DNA of 64,000 nucleotides from Moniliophthora roreri (lineage: Eukaryota; Basidiomycota; Agaricomycetes; Agaricales; Marasmiaceae): the NCBI GenBank assembly GCA_001466705.2, contig LATX02000211.1, positions 372,001-436,000 on the forward strand, read 5' to 3'. The position numbers were made by a program, and so were the translations under genes. Positions 11,380 to 24,417 of the stretch are shown in pieces. Position 1 is the first letter of the stretch. Each line of letters opens with the position of its first letter. Under the pieces are notes generated by a model. The model made no database searches and was not told the DNA's origin. It saw only the letters and a list, made by a program, of their open reading frames with translations.

Positions 11380-14028
11380 ATGAACGACAACATCGCCGGA
11401 TTCGCACCGTCTAGCTCAAGGACGAATAACGAGGAAGAAGAGACGCAGTCGACTCAGGAAGAAACACAACAAGCGACTCAGGCGATGGAGGGTGGGTCAC
11501 AGGATCTGAGTCAGGACGACAAGGAGACACACCTTTTTGGCTCCTTACATCCTTGCAATCCTGGGGTGGCCCGCTATGATCTATGGAGAATGAAGGCGAG
11601 GTACAAAATTGGACGGAGGGAGGGAAACGATATCGTGTTTTCCAGCACGAAAATCAGTAAGTGACCTTACCAGTTGCGGTTCTCCGTCTGACAACGCGTC
11701 TCTGTAGGTAACTTCCACGCAGAAATTGTTTGGGACGGCAAAACTGACGAAACTTCGTGTGTGACGATCAAGGATATGAACTCTACCAATGGGGTTTATG
11801 TACGTGTATTGTACCTTCGATGGGTCGAGAACCACTCCCTAATTGTGGGTGTCTACAGATTAATGGTCACCAGATGACGAAGGGCAGCACTCGAATCTTA
11901 AAGCAAGGGAACGAGATTGCGTTTGGCTCTCGAGTCACTCCGGAAACTGGCGAAGACTATCGTATGAAGATATCCCAGTGCACACAACAACTTCTGATTT
12001 GTTGTTCCCACAGGTTTTATCTTCTATCACCTTGCTGCTGGCTCCCCGAAGAAGGGGTTATACGCTTATTACGATCTAGGCCCTGAACTCGGTCGAGGCT
12101 CGTTCGCGACTGTCTTCAGAGCCATCTCAAAGACCACCGGCGAATGGTATGCTGTCAAGATGATCCAGGAAAGTCGGCGGACTGGTAAGGAGGAGTCGAG
12201 TTCTTCGAATGTCAATCTACAGCGGGAAATTGCGATCATGCAAGAGTTACATCATCCCAACATTTGCGAGTTGAAGGACGTGTTCGTTTGCGACAATAAT
12301 GATATTAGTGAGTAACCATATTTCGAGATATGTTTACTCTAGTATCTAACGTTCTCCCCTAGATTTGGTCATCGAACTGGTAGAGGGCGGCGATCTACTT
12401 GACTGCATAATCAACAACAGAATCACCTGTACGTATTTTTGTGACAGTGGCTGTGTAATTCGCCACTGACCATGTCCTTAGCGGAAGGGCAAGTCAGAGA
12501 CATCATCCGTCAACTATGCGAGGCTCTCTCCGTACGTGCTTTGCGCTGCGTTCTCTGTGTCTGCGTATAAACGTTCACCACGTGATCAGTATATTCATGG
12601 GAAGGGCGTGGCACACCGTGACCTCAAGCCAGAGAACATTCTTCTGACAATGGATGTTCCTCCGAGAGTCAAGGTTGCTGATTTTGGTCTCGCCAAAGTG
12701 GCTGATAGCATGACGATGCTGAAGGTGCGCTCACTACTTACTGGGTTCTACTACTGCATATTGACGATGGTCTCAAGACCATGTGCGGTACACCGGCCTA
12801 TCTCGCACCTGAGGTGGTTCGGCCGGTGACGGATCAAGGATACGATAATCTAGTCGATAGCTGGAGTGTCGGTGTTATTGTATTTTCCATGTGGGTCCCC
12901 AGGTCCTTTGTTATTTTGATATCGCCTACTTATCTCATGGAAATCTAGGCTGACAGGCCAGAGCCCTTTTGTCGAGGACGACACCCAGACAGACATCCGC
13001 GCCCGGATAGTGGGACGTAGGATTGATTGGAATGCATTGGAGAACTGCCCAATATTTACGACCAGTGCATGTAAGTCCTTTTGGCTTATTACATTTTTTC
13101 TCGCGTCGCTTACATGGGATCGTGACGTCTAGGTAAGGACTTCATACAACAGCTCCTGCTCGAAGATCCCCGCGAACGACTAACACTCACCGCCTCTCTG
13201 AACCACCCATGGTTGGCTGGTGACTTCGATCACGACGAGTCCCAAGGCTCGGCTGGAAGCCAGTTCTCCGCAGACATGACAGGCGATGTCTCGATGGTTT
13301 CCGCTAACGACTTTGCTCACGACCGCGACGAAACTCATGATGGCTTTAGCCAAGGCTTTGGGCAACTGAAACTGGACTCCAATGGAGCGGCCGCCAATGT
13401 CAACGGTGAGTTGTTCGAGGAGCAGCATTCGATTCGCGCTCATTTGGCACTCTTCTCAGGTACTCCGGGCAGTAGCCAAGACCCATCGTCGACACCGCCT
13501 TCGCAACCGATACCTGGACTAGGTAACATTCAACAGGGACGCCCGACAAGGGGACTTCAGCGACGGAGTCAGGTACTTGAGGCTGCTCAAGAAAACCATA
13601 ATATTGTCGTGCCACAGCCTTCAGTGGAAATGTTGACCCGCTTCTCTGCGATCGACCAAAAGCGGAAAGCGGAAGCGAGAGCGCTTGCAACCTATGACCA
13701 CGATGGAGACCCTGCTGCAGGTCCTAGTAACTGGGCGGCAGACAAGGGACCTGGGAAGCGTGTCCATGCGGAGCTGAGCTCGCTACCAGAGGACGAAGGG
13801 ATTGACGTAGATGCGGACGGTGCGATCAACGGAACAACTAGCAAGAAGGGGCGACCTTCGCCACCGGAAGATGGGGAGGACTTACCGTCGACATCTAAAC
13901 GTGGCGGGAAATCCAAATCTGGAGGTCGCGGAGGGAAGGCGCCGGCTGCGCCGCCCGTCGACGATGGGGATGAAACGCCTCTCCGAAGATCAAGTCGAAA
14001 CGCTCAGAAGGCAGCAAGACTTTTGTAG
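11380..14028 (+). CDS. FHA-domain checkpoint kinase, Cds1/Chk2/Rad53 type, 715 aa
   Basis: A DNA-damage and replication checkpoint Ser/Thr kinase acting in the nucleus (family knowledge). Exons: 11380-11656, 11708-11799, 11859-11961, 12014-12307, 12363-12428, 12482-12531, 12590-12724, 12778-12890, 12949-13070, 13133-14028. The N-terminus is rich in SQ/TQ-like sites ([14 protein letters not shown]), the kind phosphorylated by ATM/ATR kinases. The FHA domain (about 65-155) shows [18 protein letters not shown] and NSTNGVYINGHQM. The kinase domain (about 173-440) has [36 protein letters not shown] and DSWSVGV, so all catalytic residues are present. The C-terminal tail is long, with a basic end. 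A possible 54-nt in-frame intron lies at 13406-13459; if spliced the protein is 697 aa. Confidence 0.95.
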
Positions 14029-15005
14029 AGTGGAATCTAAATCATTATTATCAACGGGTTTGTTACTGGTCTTGCTTTGATTATCTCTTTGTGCTTTCCC
14101 TTCTTGGATCACTTTCCTCTTCCAGTTCCGCCTGATTTACCATTCATTTGTATTCATGTATATCGATATCATGGACGCTTACGGTCCACTCCACCTTTAC
14201 TTGCCACATGCATTTCTACCAACATTCATCTCATATTGCACTCGTTTGGCATATCTATATTGTTAACATTGTCCCTGTACATGCTTTGTTCCATATAGTC
14301 AGACTCACTTCTTGGTCAATATATATATCCTACCATTCATCTTAAACTTTCAGGTTCGACACAGCTTTCCAGCTCTAATATTGACAATGCAATCTGTACC
14401 TATTCAAAGGCATTGATTTCCAGTTGGGAATCTAAATGACGCCTGCCACATTTCCGGTTCTTCTTCGGACTGTCACCTGGAGAATAACTCAGGAGTCGAA
14501 AAGGTTGCGGGCATTGCGACAAACGCTAAATTACATAAATGTTACGTAAAAACGAGATGCGCGAAGATTATTCTTGCTGTTAATATACGCGAACACGGTA
14601 CGCGAACGCATGGTTAATGATATCTTTCGCGTGCAACACCAGGTGACGTTTTACTACATGTTCCGAAGAATTGTGATTGAGCCAGCGAACCTTAATTGCC
14701 TGCCGAACCAAGAGATAGATAGTAAGCGAATCCTTCTCGAAGCTGAGAGATTGCTCTGAGAAATACGCGGTAACAGTATCGATATCGGCTCCGCACCTGC
14801 TCGAGTTTGAAATAATTTCCCAACCATCTCAAAGCTCAGTCTCGAAGTGGCATTCTGGGGTACTGTATATCGTAGCAGAAATATTACGCTGGAATGGACA
14901 GCAGGAGACACTTGATAGCAATGCGAAAGCATGTACAATACACCTTGAATACAAATGCAGTGAACGGAGGGTATAAGGCAAAGATCAAAGCAAGGTTTAC
15001 TGCCA
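14029..15005. other. Convergent intergenic region
   Basis: Lies between the 3' ends of the kinase gene and the Zn2Cys6 gene. T-rich after 14040, consistent with a 3' UTR; no gene recognised. Confidence 0.5.
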
Positions 15006-16925
15006 CTATCCTGCCTGTCTGCTCCTTCCAATCACGGGCAGATTCGGACCGGCCTGAATGTTCGAACTACTGTCATTTGGTAGGGAGGATCCAGAAGGCT
15101 TCTTTTTCCGCATCCCACGCCGGCTCTCAGTTGGGAAGACACATTTCAACGACCTTCGTTGACATTGACTGTTTTTGTTTTTAGAAAAAACTCTATCAGT
15201 ATCTGGATCAAATATGGCACATGGGCGAGGGCAGGAACTTCCCGCCAACACGGGAATGATGCGGCACTGATACACACCCTCAGGTGGTAGTAGAAGCGGT
15301 CAAAAATGACCAGCGAAGGGCCGAGTTATGAGGATTAACACCTCAGTGTATTCGAATTGGTGGAAAACAGTACTCACTTGCAAGTCCTCTCTAATGTTCC
15401 AGCAACAGGAGGCCCGCATGCAATCTGATGAGGTTTCGAAGAATATCAGCTGGGTTCATCAGAATCGGTAACATCGGATGCTGACCTTTCGACCTCGGCA
15501 AAAATTGCACGCCAGCGTCTGCGTCTTCTTCTTCTCGACAGGTCGTCGGTGAGATGGCAATGGACTGAGTCGCATCAATGCCGGGGTGTCAGTGCCCTCC
15601 TGTCGTTGCTCATCTCGAGCTTGATGAGAGGTTGACGATGATGAGGCCCGTGAAGAGGGCGCCGGACGGATGGTGGTACGACGGCCGTATGTTGTTAACG
15701 TGGGAGGCACCGATTGACTTTCAGCATGACTAGATGAAGGCCTAGAGCTGGGAGGCGAAACACTCTCATGCGATCTCACTCGCAAACTAGGCCACGTCCC
15801 TGTGACCTGAGAAGGGGTCAAGTTCAGGTCCTCCATCCCGCCGTTATCGTCTGTCGACTCTCCACGCTGACGGTCCCCATCATCGGAAGATTGGGAGACT
15901 TTGTCATTCGCTGGATGATCCTTTACCTCGTACTCATCTTCCGCCATACTCAGGGGCGACAGAAGGTCATTGCTATCCATCGCATCTGTGTCGGCTGAAG
16001 TTGTAGAGGGTTCGGCCTCACCCGCAGACGGCGAGGTAGCCTCGTCCGCTTGCTAATCGAGGTACGTATTAGTAAGGGTCCTCGTTCGAGGTAAATGGTT
16101 GTACTTACGACCCAGGTGGCTGAATTGCTGAAGGGGAGAGGATCAAAGTTCTCGGCGGCGAGAGATCCACGATTGTCAGAGGTGCTGATTCCAATCGCTG
16201 ACATGGACAGACCTTCGGGATGTTCGGTCTCAGCGGGAACGGGATGCTTGTCTTCGGACATAGATGAGGTTGAAGGTCCTATACAACTCCCGGTTAGACA
16301 GCTGTTACGCTGTCCTGGAGGAAAGAAGCCAATGCCTTCAATATAGTCGTTCTTGGGAATAGCACCTGGGTACCATTGCTGCTGGTGAAATGATGGACGA
16401 GCATCAGGGAATGTTGCATAGAACATATCATCTGTTTCACGGATTGTTTGCGCAAAGCCGGAAGTGGGATGTGATGGCGATACACCAGGAACGTCATGGT
16501 AATACTGAAAATCACCTGTAAGCAGTGTGTGGCACAATTACGATCATAGGTATCACGTACCTGAAGTTGCCAATAGTAGGCTGGCCGCCGGCCACTCTCC
16601 TCGTCGTGGACCGTGTCTGTGCGCAGTACCTGACAATATGAAGGGGATATCGGGGAGAATTCATCTGTCGCCGTCAGAGGGGGGTTAGAGGTGTGAAGGT
16701 GAAGCATTAGGGATTAGACAGGCAGCGCTGGTGAACAAGTCCAAACAAGTGATTCGAAACGCAGATATGGCGGTAGCAACTAGGGCAAAGTGTCATCCGG
16801 AAGCAAGGAGAGTATTGAAATGCATAACGCCCAGTTATATAATAATGGATTTCTTGAAACGGGATGTCGGCTGCATTCAGCACGCTAGGGGAGAATCTAT
16901 CATCATGTGATGAATAAAAGTTCAA
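15006..16925 (-). CDS. Zn2Cys6 transcription factor with C-terminal zinc cluster (5' end uncertain)
   Basis: Exons well supported, in transcription order: 16109-16515, 15486-16052, 15378-15424, 15006-15168. An exon ending at 16561 and a frame from about 16925 (NFYSSHDDRFSPSV, QEIHYYITGRYAFQYSP) probably form the 5' part, but the start and the phase there are not solved. The binuclear cluster is assembled across three exons as C-x2-C-x6-C-x11-C-x2-C-x6-C (ACNFCRGRK, IACGPPVAG, TCNQCQRRSLKC), then a basic region (SRRGMRKKK). The cluster lies about 30 residues from the end, unlike Gal4-type proteins where it is N-terminal. The rest is Ser/Pro-rich and looks disordered. A DNA-binding regulator; targets unknown. 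Confidence 0.8.
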
Positions 16926-18675
16926 CCTAAATATGCTATGCCGTAACGTAAGGGTCTTGAATAAGGCTAGGCTTCATCAACCCCGGTTGAAACTCTTGAA
17001 AGGAAATACGGTTGAATAGAAATGATGTCCATTGGTAATCGCTGAAATCAAGTCCATATCGGTCAGTTCTCTGGGACAGATTAATATATGTCATACCGAC
17101 ATAGGAACTCCCAGGTATGTGGCTCGCGGATAAGTAATAAGCGTCTATCTCCACTCGCCACGACTTTCCCACCCAGACGACCAGGTCCAATCCCACGTTG
17201 CAATAATGCAAGTCACCAGCAAGTCAATAACCCTAACACAACCGAGGTCTTGCCCCAACAGTGTTGTCAGCAATCGCGATATCGCCAGAGGATAGCCTTC
17301 CAGGGAAGGTTATCCGGATCCCGGGTCGCAATAGATTGCAATCAACCAACAATCAGTCTGCTTTTCGACTCGCAGTTCTGCGGGGTTTGACGGTAAATGA
17401 TAAAGTAGTTCAGTCAAAACTCACGAGAGGTGCATTCCGTGCCCTCATGAGCGGGAAATGGGTGGACGAGAGTCAAAAAAAAAATGTATTACGAAACACT
17501 TGAATCGCGATTTAGTGGCGATATATGTTGACCTGCCGATGTTGGGTACGATCCTACCAAGGACAATGGAGAATCAGATATCACAAGTTTTTCTGATATC
17601 ACTCCACGTACCGTGATCAACGCTAGTGTATTTCTAGTTCAAGCTTCCAAAAAGACACGTTTCTTCGACTGAAGGAAAATACAGCCTTTTCTCGAGCGTA
17701 TTGGGTCACCATGTCAAACTAATACGCTAAATCGCCAATCTCTGCGGATATCAACTGGCGCAAGTCTCAACAAGCCAGTGCAATGCTCCAATGCCCGTCA
17801 GTGGGCGTGTATAGTCGATCTCGCGCCGGACCGTGGGATGAGCACTTGCCCAACACATCATATCAGATGTATGTATATGTCGCGAATCACGAATATCAGC
17901 GACACTAAGCTCAGTGGGGCTGGGGCAAAGGGCTTTCATTCCACGCTTCAGTATGGAAGGTGCACGCTGACTGAAAGGGTCGTGACGCTATTTCAAGGAC
18001 GTCCAAGTTGAGCCACATTAGAAACGTCATGGACGCAAAAGAGATGAACACTTACCCTGTGTAATACGATGCATCTAATATTGTCCAATGCTGCTCGGAT
18101 AGTCAGCCGCGTTTATGGACCAAGAGATGCTCAGTAACGACTACAGCTCGTGTCCAACCCTCGCTCATCCAAGATTTGGCATTTCCGCGGTGAACATGGA
18201 GAATGTCAATGACACCTGCCACATGATATTGAATATAGCCGCAGCAAGATGGCAGGAGATCTCTTGTATAGTATCACAAATGAGCGGCAGAACTGGACAA
18301 AAGCGCGTCAAAACAGGGAAAGTTTGCGAGAAAAAAAAACAGACAAACTTACCGATAAACAGCATCCTACAGTGTTCCTTGATTCCTTCGTTTTGTCTCT
18401 CCTACGTGCAGGAAATCAGACCCTCAATCAAAGTGACTGAGTGGCATTGCTCAGGCACCTGAATGTGCTAGCATCAGCAGCATTGATAACAAGAAGATTT
18501 GTTCAGCAGACACCAGAGCTATGGTTTGGAGGACGTTTCTCGATTACCCGTCGAGTCTGTCGCCGTGCAATGAGCGTTATGTGCAAAGTCTGAAAAAGCC
18601 AAAAGTGTCACTCTTCCTGGTCACAGTGTCACAAGACTGTTAGCGCTCGGGGGAAGCGAACAAGTTTGGACCGTA
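16926..18675. other. Intergenic, possible 5' exons of the Zn2Cys6 gene
   Basis: A minus-strand frame at 16936-17211 could be an upstream exon or leader of the Zn2Cys6 gene. Nothing else recognised; an A10 run lies near 17475. Confidence 0.4.
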
Positions 18676-21175
18676 ATGAGCCAAGCCACGACCACCATGA
18701 CCTCCTCCCAATCTAATGACTTCTTTCTTTTACACAGAATAATCCGTTTCATTTCTGGGAATGCTGCTTCATCATTCTTCACAGAGGTCAGAGTCATTGG
18801 CGGAGAACATGTCCCTGCGACCGGGCCTTTGATTGTGTAAGTCCTTCGGGCAGGTTTCTACTTCCTTTACTGACTTCTTTCAGAGCGGCGACGCACCACA
18901 ATATGATGTTGGATCCTGCTATTCTCTGTAGGTATTGACTAAGCCACGAGACGACGGCGAACTGAACGATGTTTGATTCCAGCACTGGGCTTTCCCCATA
19001 AACGTATATTGAACTACTGGAGCAAAGGTGCGTCTTATGTTCGACTATATTCCCTGTATACATACTCAAAGGGACGATTTCAGCGACACTATTCGCAAAC
19101 CCAATCGCACGCTGGGTGCTTCTTTCTTCAGGAAACATCCCGGTTGACCGGAAATCCAAGGACCGGCGAGTTCTCTTCAAGGGCACTTTTGAAGCTCTGT
19201 CGAAAGGTCAAGCTGTTGCGTTGTTTCCGGAAGGGACCAGCTACACGGAGCCTAGAATCATGCAAGTGAAAGACGGGGCTGCATGGGCTGCGTTGGAATA
19301 CACCAAGTGGGTGGATGAGCAGAGGAAGCTCGGGAAAGGGGATGGCTTGCAGGATGTCCTGTTGGTGCCGGCGGCGATTGTTTACACGAATAAATCCAAG
19401 TATCGCAGTAGTGTGAGTCGTGACTTGTCTCTTTTTCTTCCAGAGTTCTCACATTAGCACAGGTAATCATGGAGTCAGTCACGTCACTTGTTCGGAAAAA
19501 GACCTGGCAGACATTGATGTTACTTTTAACCAGATTCGGTCGTCCTATCTCGATGGACTCATACAAAGCACAATTCCTTTCTAACGTTGAAGGTGCACCA
19601 CGAGCTGCTGTCAAGCAGCTTACTCGGACCCTCGAAAGCGAGCTTGTGGAGGCCACTATCAATGCACCGAATTGGTGCGTGTCTTTCACGACCATCTGAT
19701 ATTTCCATGTGTATTGATAAATTTGCAGGGACACTCTGTACGTGGCAAGAATGGCTAGGGACATCCTGTGGGAAGGAAATAAATCCATAGACCTCGAGGA
19801 ATTTGTCAACATCTCGCAAACGTTTGTCTGTTCAATTGAATGAGATATGGTTCAAACTGACGATATTGTAATCGCAGTCTTGTTGATTTGTTCTCCACAC
19901 CAGATGCTACGCCAAACATTATCTCTGTCAAACGCCACCTCTTGGAATACTACTCTCTCTTACAATCAACAAATTTGACCAACTCTGTGCTATCTAGCCT
20001 TCCGTTACCACGTCTATTGGATCCCAACACATCAACTCCACTCCCCAGCAGATTATACACGCTTGTCATATTCGTCAGCGATACGGTCTCCTCCTTAGCT
20101 CGACTACCCTTTTTCGTCTTTCCCTTGATTGTACATTTGCCCGTGTACATTATGGGTCGGTTTGGTGCGAGATTAGTCGAGGACGAAGAAGAAACGCAGG
20201 CGCAAAACAAAGTGGTTTTCGGCCTCCTATCGATGTTTATGATCTACCCGGCGGCATTCTTCTTCTTGTGGGCGTTGTTTTGGTACACCCCTGTTGGAGC
20301 ACTGCTGGCCGCGCTGACGTGCTACCTGTTTGCAATATACCACAACCGGATGATTGACGGTAAGTGTAGTTTCTCGTCAGCACAACAGTAACAATACTGA
20401 TTATATCCCTGGGAATAGATAATTACGAGTAGTGAGGGATAACTGATGGCTTGGAATACTCTACCGCTAACCCGCTGTCCATTTCAGTGCTAAACGTTTC
20501 ATTGCCGCTTGGAGAATACTCATTGGCGTATGGGCGCCGAAGAAATGGGACCTATCCATGCCTGCGCTGTCACAGTACACGACGCCTCTTATTCCCAAAG
20601 AGAACCCGTGGATTGACAAGAAGAAATCAGACCCTTCAAATACCTCATCCCCTGCGTCATCATCTAACCCGAATATTCCGTCTATTTTGCCCCCCTTACC
20701 CGAAATTTCCTTGCCCAAGGAAAGGGAACCTGTGTTAAGCCCCAGGCGCCGCCCACCAACCCGTCGGATTATGCGACATGTCCTTCGCGCTAGGCTGGAG
20801 GCCATCAAGGCCCTCGGCTCTTTTTTCGACCAACTCCAACGGGCAGGTGATCGAGAGAAGTTGAAGGTTAAAGCTAGTCGCCACCTCGCACGGACGTACG
20901 GCGGGATGAATGAGTATCCTGGCTGGAGCTCCTCAAACTCCAACGGAAATAATGACGCGGAGATACCTGAGGCCGAACAAGAGTGTTGGAGATATGCGAC
21001 AGAGGTCATTACCTTCTTGAAGAAACGAGGTGCCAAGTTCCCTTCGGTTGGGGCATCGGCGGCTCGGACAACTGAGGAAGAATGGGCGCTGTTGAGCAGC
21101 GATGGAGAAGGGAGCTCCACCCCTTTGGAAGAGCGGGGAGAGATTGAATGGGTTACTCCCAAGACTCAGAAGTAA
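18676..21175 (+). CDS. Glycerol-3-phosphate/DHAP acyltransferase, Sct1/Gpt2 type, 667 aa
   Basis: Catalyses the first acylation of glycerol 3-phosphate (or dihydroxyacetone phosphate) in phospholipid and triacylglycerol synthesis, in the ER membrane (family knowledge). Exons: 18676-18836, 18884-18927, 18983-19027, 19084-19412, 19463-19473, 19534-19674, 19729-19821, 19878-20359, 20419-20428, 20488-21175; phase closes throughout. PlsC blocks are in order: THHNMMLDP (block I), GNIPVDRK (II), ALFPEGTSYTEP (III) and VLLVPAAIVY (IV). Two hydrophobic stretches near residues 310-420 are probable membrane segments, and the Ser/Pro-rich tail is cytosolic-looking. Two microexons, 11 nt (VIME) and 10 nt (DNYD), are needed to keep frame and the motif EFGRPI. 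Confidence 0.94.
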
Positions 21176-23556
21176 AATTTTCAGTCTGTGAGTCGTTTAG
21201 ACTTTTGACTCATAGGGGTTAGACCGACGATTTTAGGGTCGGGTCGGAACATCTATACTTTAAGTAAGAGCCATCTGGTATCGTCAATACCATTTTTCAT
21301 CGTAGCATATGCATGCATGTAAAAGAATCCCGACGTCTGCATTCCAATCAATTGATAATGACCCTACTTCCTTTCGAATTGTTCTATCGTTAACCTGGTC
21401 TCGCCGTACCTCGCAGTATAAGGTGGCGCAGATCAGGTCGGCCATCATGTTATGATAATATCCAAAAAGGTATTACAGAACGTCCATGAATGAGTGCCAG
21501 GATATGTATATATGAGTTTGCATTAGGTCGTCAGCGTACGCGACAACAACGGAACATGCGCGCAATCACATGTGCCGGAATGAGATTCAATGTAATGGTG
21601 GCGGCTGGTGTGCGAAGAATGAGGTTCATCAAAGCCCCATGGTACAGCTGTTCAACATGCGGTTAGATGTTTAAATGAAGCCACAGATATGATGCACTTG
21701 TAGCCTAATACTCTTTCCAAAAAAAACTCAAAAAGTACAGCATAACTTGGCAGTAGAACAAAGTTTATTCAACAGGAATGTCCTATCAAGCAGCAGAAAA
21801 ATACCCTTGGATTCATGGTAGGCGAGGTCGGTAAGTTATGATAGAATGTAAACACACTCAGAAGGCAAGAAGACAGAATTCGGGTTCGAAGAAGAATCTC
21901 GTTCAATGGCAGGGTACTAATGGGAGCCATCTGCAACTGCGAATTGGTTTCCGTGTTATAATGGACGAAATGTCGCTGGACTTGCACGTCCCGAAGGCCG
22001 AAAATGTGGGCGGTTTTGAGCGCTGGATCGACGACAAAAAAAAGTGCACAAGCTTCATGGACAGGGCTGCCAGGCTGGAGGAACCATTGCGCTACTGGAA
22101 ATCTGGCACCTCAGAGGGTAGGTCATTGGAAGGCGAAGAGGTCGTCATAAAGCCCAGTCGGAAAGCCCTTTGAATTTGGAGAAAATCAATAGGTATCGAG
22201 GGTCTATATGTACAGGCAACGTACTTGAAAGTGCCATCGACAAAACACCTCAGTTTCACGGACCGAGGGCACTCGGGTGTGATCCTGTCCGCCGCAATAT
22301 TCCATAGCATTCCTAGGTCCGTCCCAAGCGAGAAAACGGTTTTCCGCGACCTCTTTCTGGGTCATTGACGTCCTCGACATAGAACTGTCCTCAATAACAG
22401 GCAAATTCCTGGGAGTCTGAATGGCGACCATGACTGTTGCTTGGAAATCGAATATCGACTTGTGTACTACGGTGAGTTCGAGTGTCATTGTGGTCAAGGG
22501 TCTTGGAGCTTCTCGACATGGTGGTGGCTAGATTGAGATTTCTCGTCTCCTGACCCGACACACGACCCAGCCAAAGGTGGTTCTGGGTCCTCAGCGTGGC
22601 CTGGGATTAAAGACATCACAACTCAACATTATACACAAGCAGTAACTTGTCGCGACTTTCTCCAATGAAACCTCAAGTTTGTCTGTGCAATACAGAGCTG
22701 TTTAGGGATCAGGTACAAATTGCTAAGAAACCAGGAATGCTCGTACCATTGTTCTAAATATCATGCTCAGTGAAAGGAACCCATTTACCGTGAGAAAAAT
22801 CTCGATGCCCAGCCATCTATCCGATCTATCTTGTCGCCATTGGCTGATCTCAACCTATGACCCCATCGTCTCCGTAGTGCCCATCGTCATTGTACTGCTC
22901 TGAACTATTTAATTAGAGGACGTGTCCGCGAAGACATTCCTGGTGAGTTCTCAGTTGCATGCTAATCTGTTCTAGTTCAAGTTCTTCTCATAACCCATAT
23001 GTAGTACATAATGCTCCCAAGATGCTACGTATGTATAACCTTTCCACAGTATGGTGTATTTCCAGCAGTCACGCCCATACAGTGATTGATTCGGATGGTC
23101 GGGTTTGGACTGTGGCGGCTTCGGGCTAATTCTGAGCGCTAAAATTTGTGGCGGTCACATTGTCACAGACCGCCATCCGAATTATTGCACAGGTCAACCA
23201 CCTATGTAGGCGTAGCTTGCCATCAAACCCGTGGTATTTCTCGGGCACCATAGGTGGATCAACATGATCAACCGCGGTCACAGGCCGAACAATCAAAGTA
23301 CCTACCCTGGTCTGGTCATCGCGCGTCTCGGTCGGATTGTTATTGCCTGGCAGAATAAGCGATCTATTCATGCATTCAACTCCAACCTGGACTTGGTTGT
23401 TCGTTCCACTTGGCATCAACGAGCGGCCAGTCGAACGACCAGCAATTGACCGCTCAGGGTCGAAACTCCACTGCCACCGCGATCCATGGCTGTTCAAACA
23501 ATAGAAGACCACTGGTTCGACCTCCCACAGTTCAGCCACTCAAGCGCCCGAAGCTG
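21176..23556. other. Intergenic, with one unresolved minus-strand candidate
   Basis: At 22092-22497 (minus) several overlapping frames are open and a plausible 57-nt intron (GTACGT to CAAAG) joins VDGTFK to AFRLGFMTTSSP, but I found no clear start and no family match. The rest shows no coding signal. The stretch separates the acyltransferase from the secreted-protein gene. Confidence 0.35.
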
Positions 23557-23563
23557 TATAAAG
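23557..23563 (+). promoter_or_regulatory. TATA box of the secreted-protein gene
   Basis: TATAAAG, 118 bases upstream of the ATG at 23675, with a pyrimidine-rich leader between. Confidence 0.55.
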
Positions 23564-23674
23564 TCAAATTCTTTAGCGGCTTATTTAGTTACATCCTCGA
23601 GCACCTTTCCACTGTCAACTTGCGCTGGGACGCAACCTTTCCTCAAACACAAAACCTTAATTCCTACCTCTATC

Positions 23675-24417
23675 ATGCAATTTTACGCAAAGCTACTCAG
23701 CTCCTTCCTTCTTTCATGCTACATCGCCGCTGCCGCCCCTCTCGAGGCCAGACAAGCATACCCAGTAACCATCGACCAACTCAACACGATAATTAACGGG
23801 ACATCTTGTGCCAACTCTAAATTCCCTGACGAGTGTCGTGACGCTGCCCAAGCCTTACCATTCGTGAACAAAGCCTTCTCGGACTACGATATCACTACCA
23901 TCGGAGAACAAGCAGCCTTGTTGAGTTTGATGTCATTCGAGACTGGCGGTTTCGAGTTCAACATCAATCAGTACGCATCTCTATTCTGTCAAGTAAAGGA
24001 GTACCAGCTAACGTACGTCATTTTGACAGTTTCCCAGGCAGACCAGGCCAAGGAACCAGAAATATGATGTTGTTCAACTTCATTCACCAATATGCCGTTG
24101 ACACACCCAGCACCTCACAGCAAGCTTTACAACTGGCAGGCCCAGATCCAAACAGCCCGTCTATAACTGACGATACGAAGAATGCTGTACGCGAACTAGT
24201 TCTTGGAGATGACCTAAGCTTCGCAAGTGCTGCGTGGTTCTACAAGAATAGTGGTGCAGCGAAAACCGGATGCACTGCCGATGCATCGGTAGTCCAGGGA
24301 TTGCAAGCGGAGACGCTCGCTGGGTGGACGGCATATATTGAGAAATGTATTGGAACGACAGTGACACCGGACAGGCAGGCGGGTTGGGAGGCAGCTCTGA
24401 ATGCGCTCAAGGCTTGA
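23675..24417 (+). CDS. Secreted protein of unknown function, 227 aa
   Basis: Exons 23675-23970 and 24030-24417. The start gives a typical signal peptide (MQFYAKLLSSFLLSCYIAAAAP) ending near LEARQ, possibly with a dibasic-free propeptide. The mature part has the Cys pair TSCANSKFPDECRDA, then LLSLMSFETGGFEFN. Across the intron comes HFPGRPGQGTRNM, and later YIEKCIG near the C-terminus. It is mostly helical by eye and has no membrane segment after the signal. The frame upstream of 23675 is open, but the TATA box and signal peptide favour this ATG. I think similar proteins occur in other basidiomycetes but know no function. It stands alone between long intergenic regions. Confidence 0.82.

Noticed and set aside
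17575..17602. GATATCAC repeated with a short spacer
   Set aside because: The word is itself near-palindromic, so the pairing is expected by chance.
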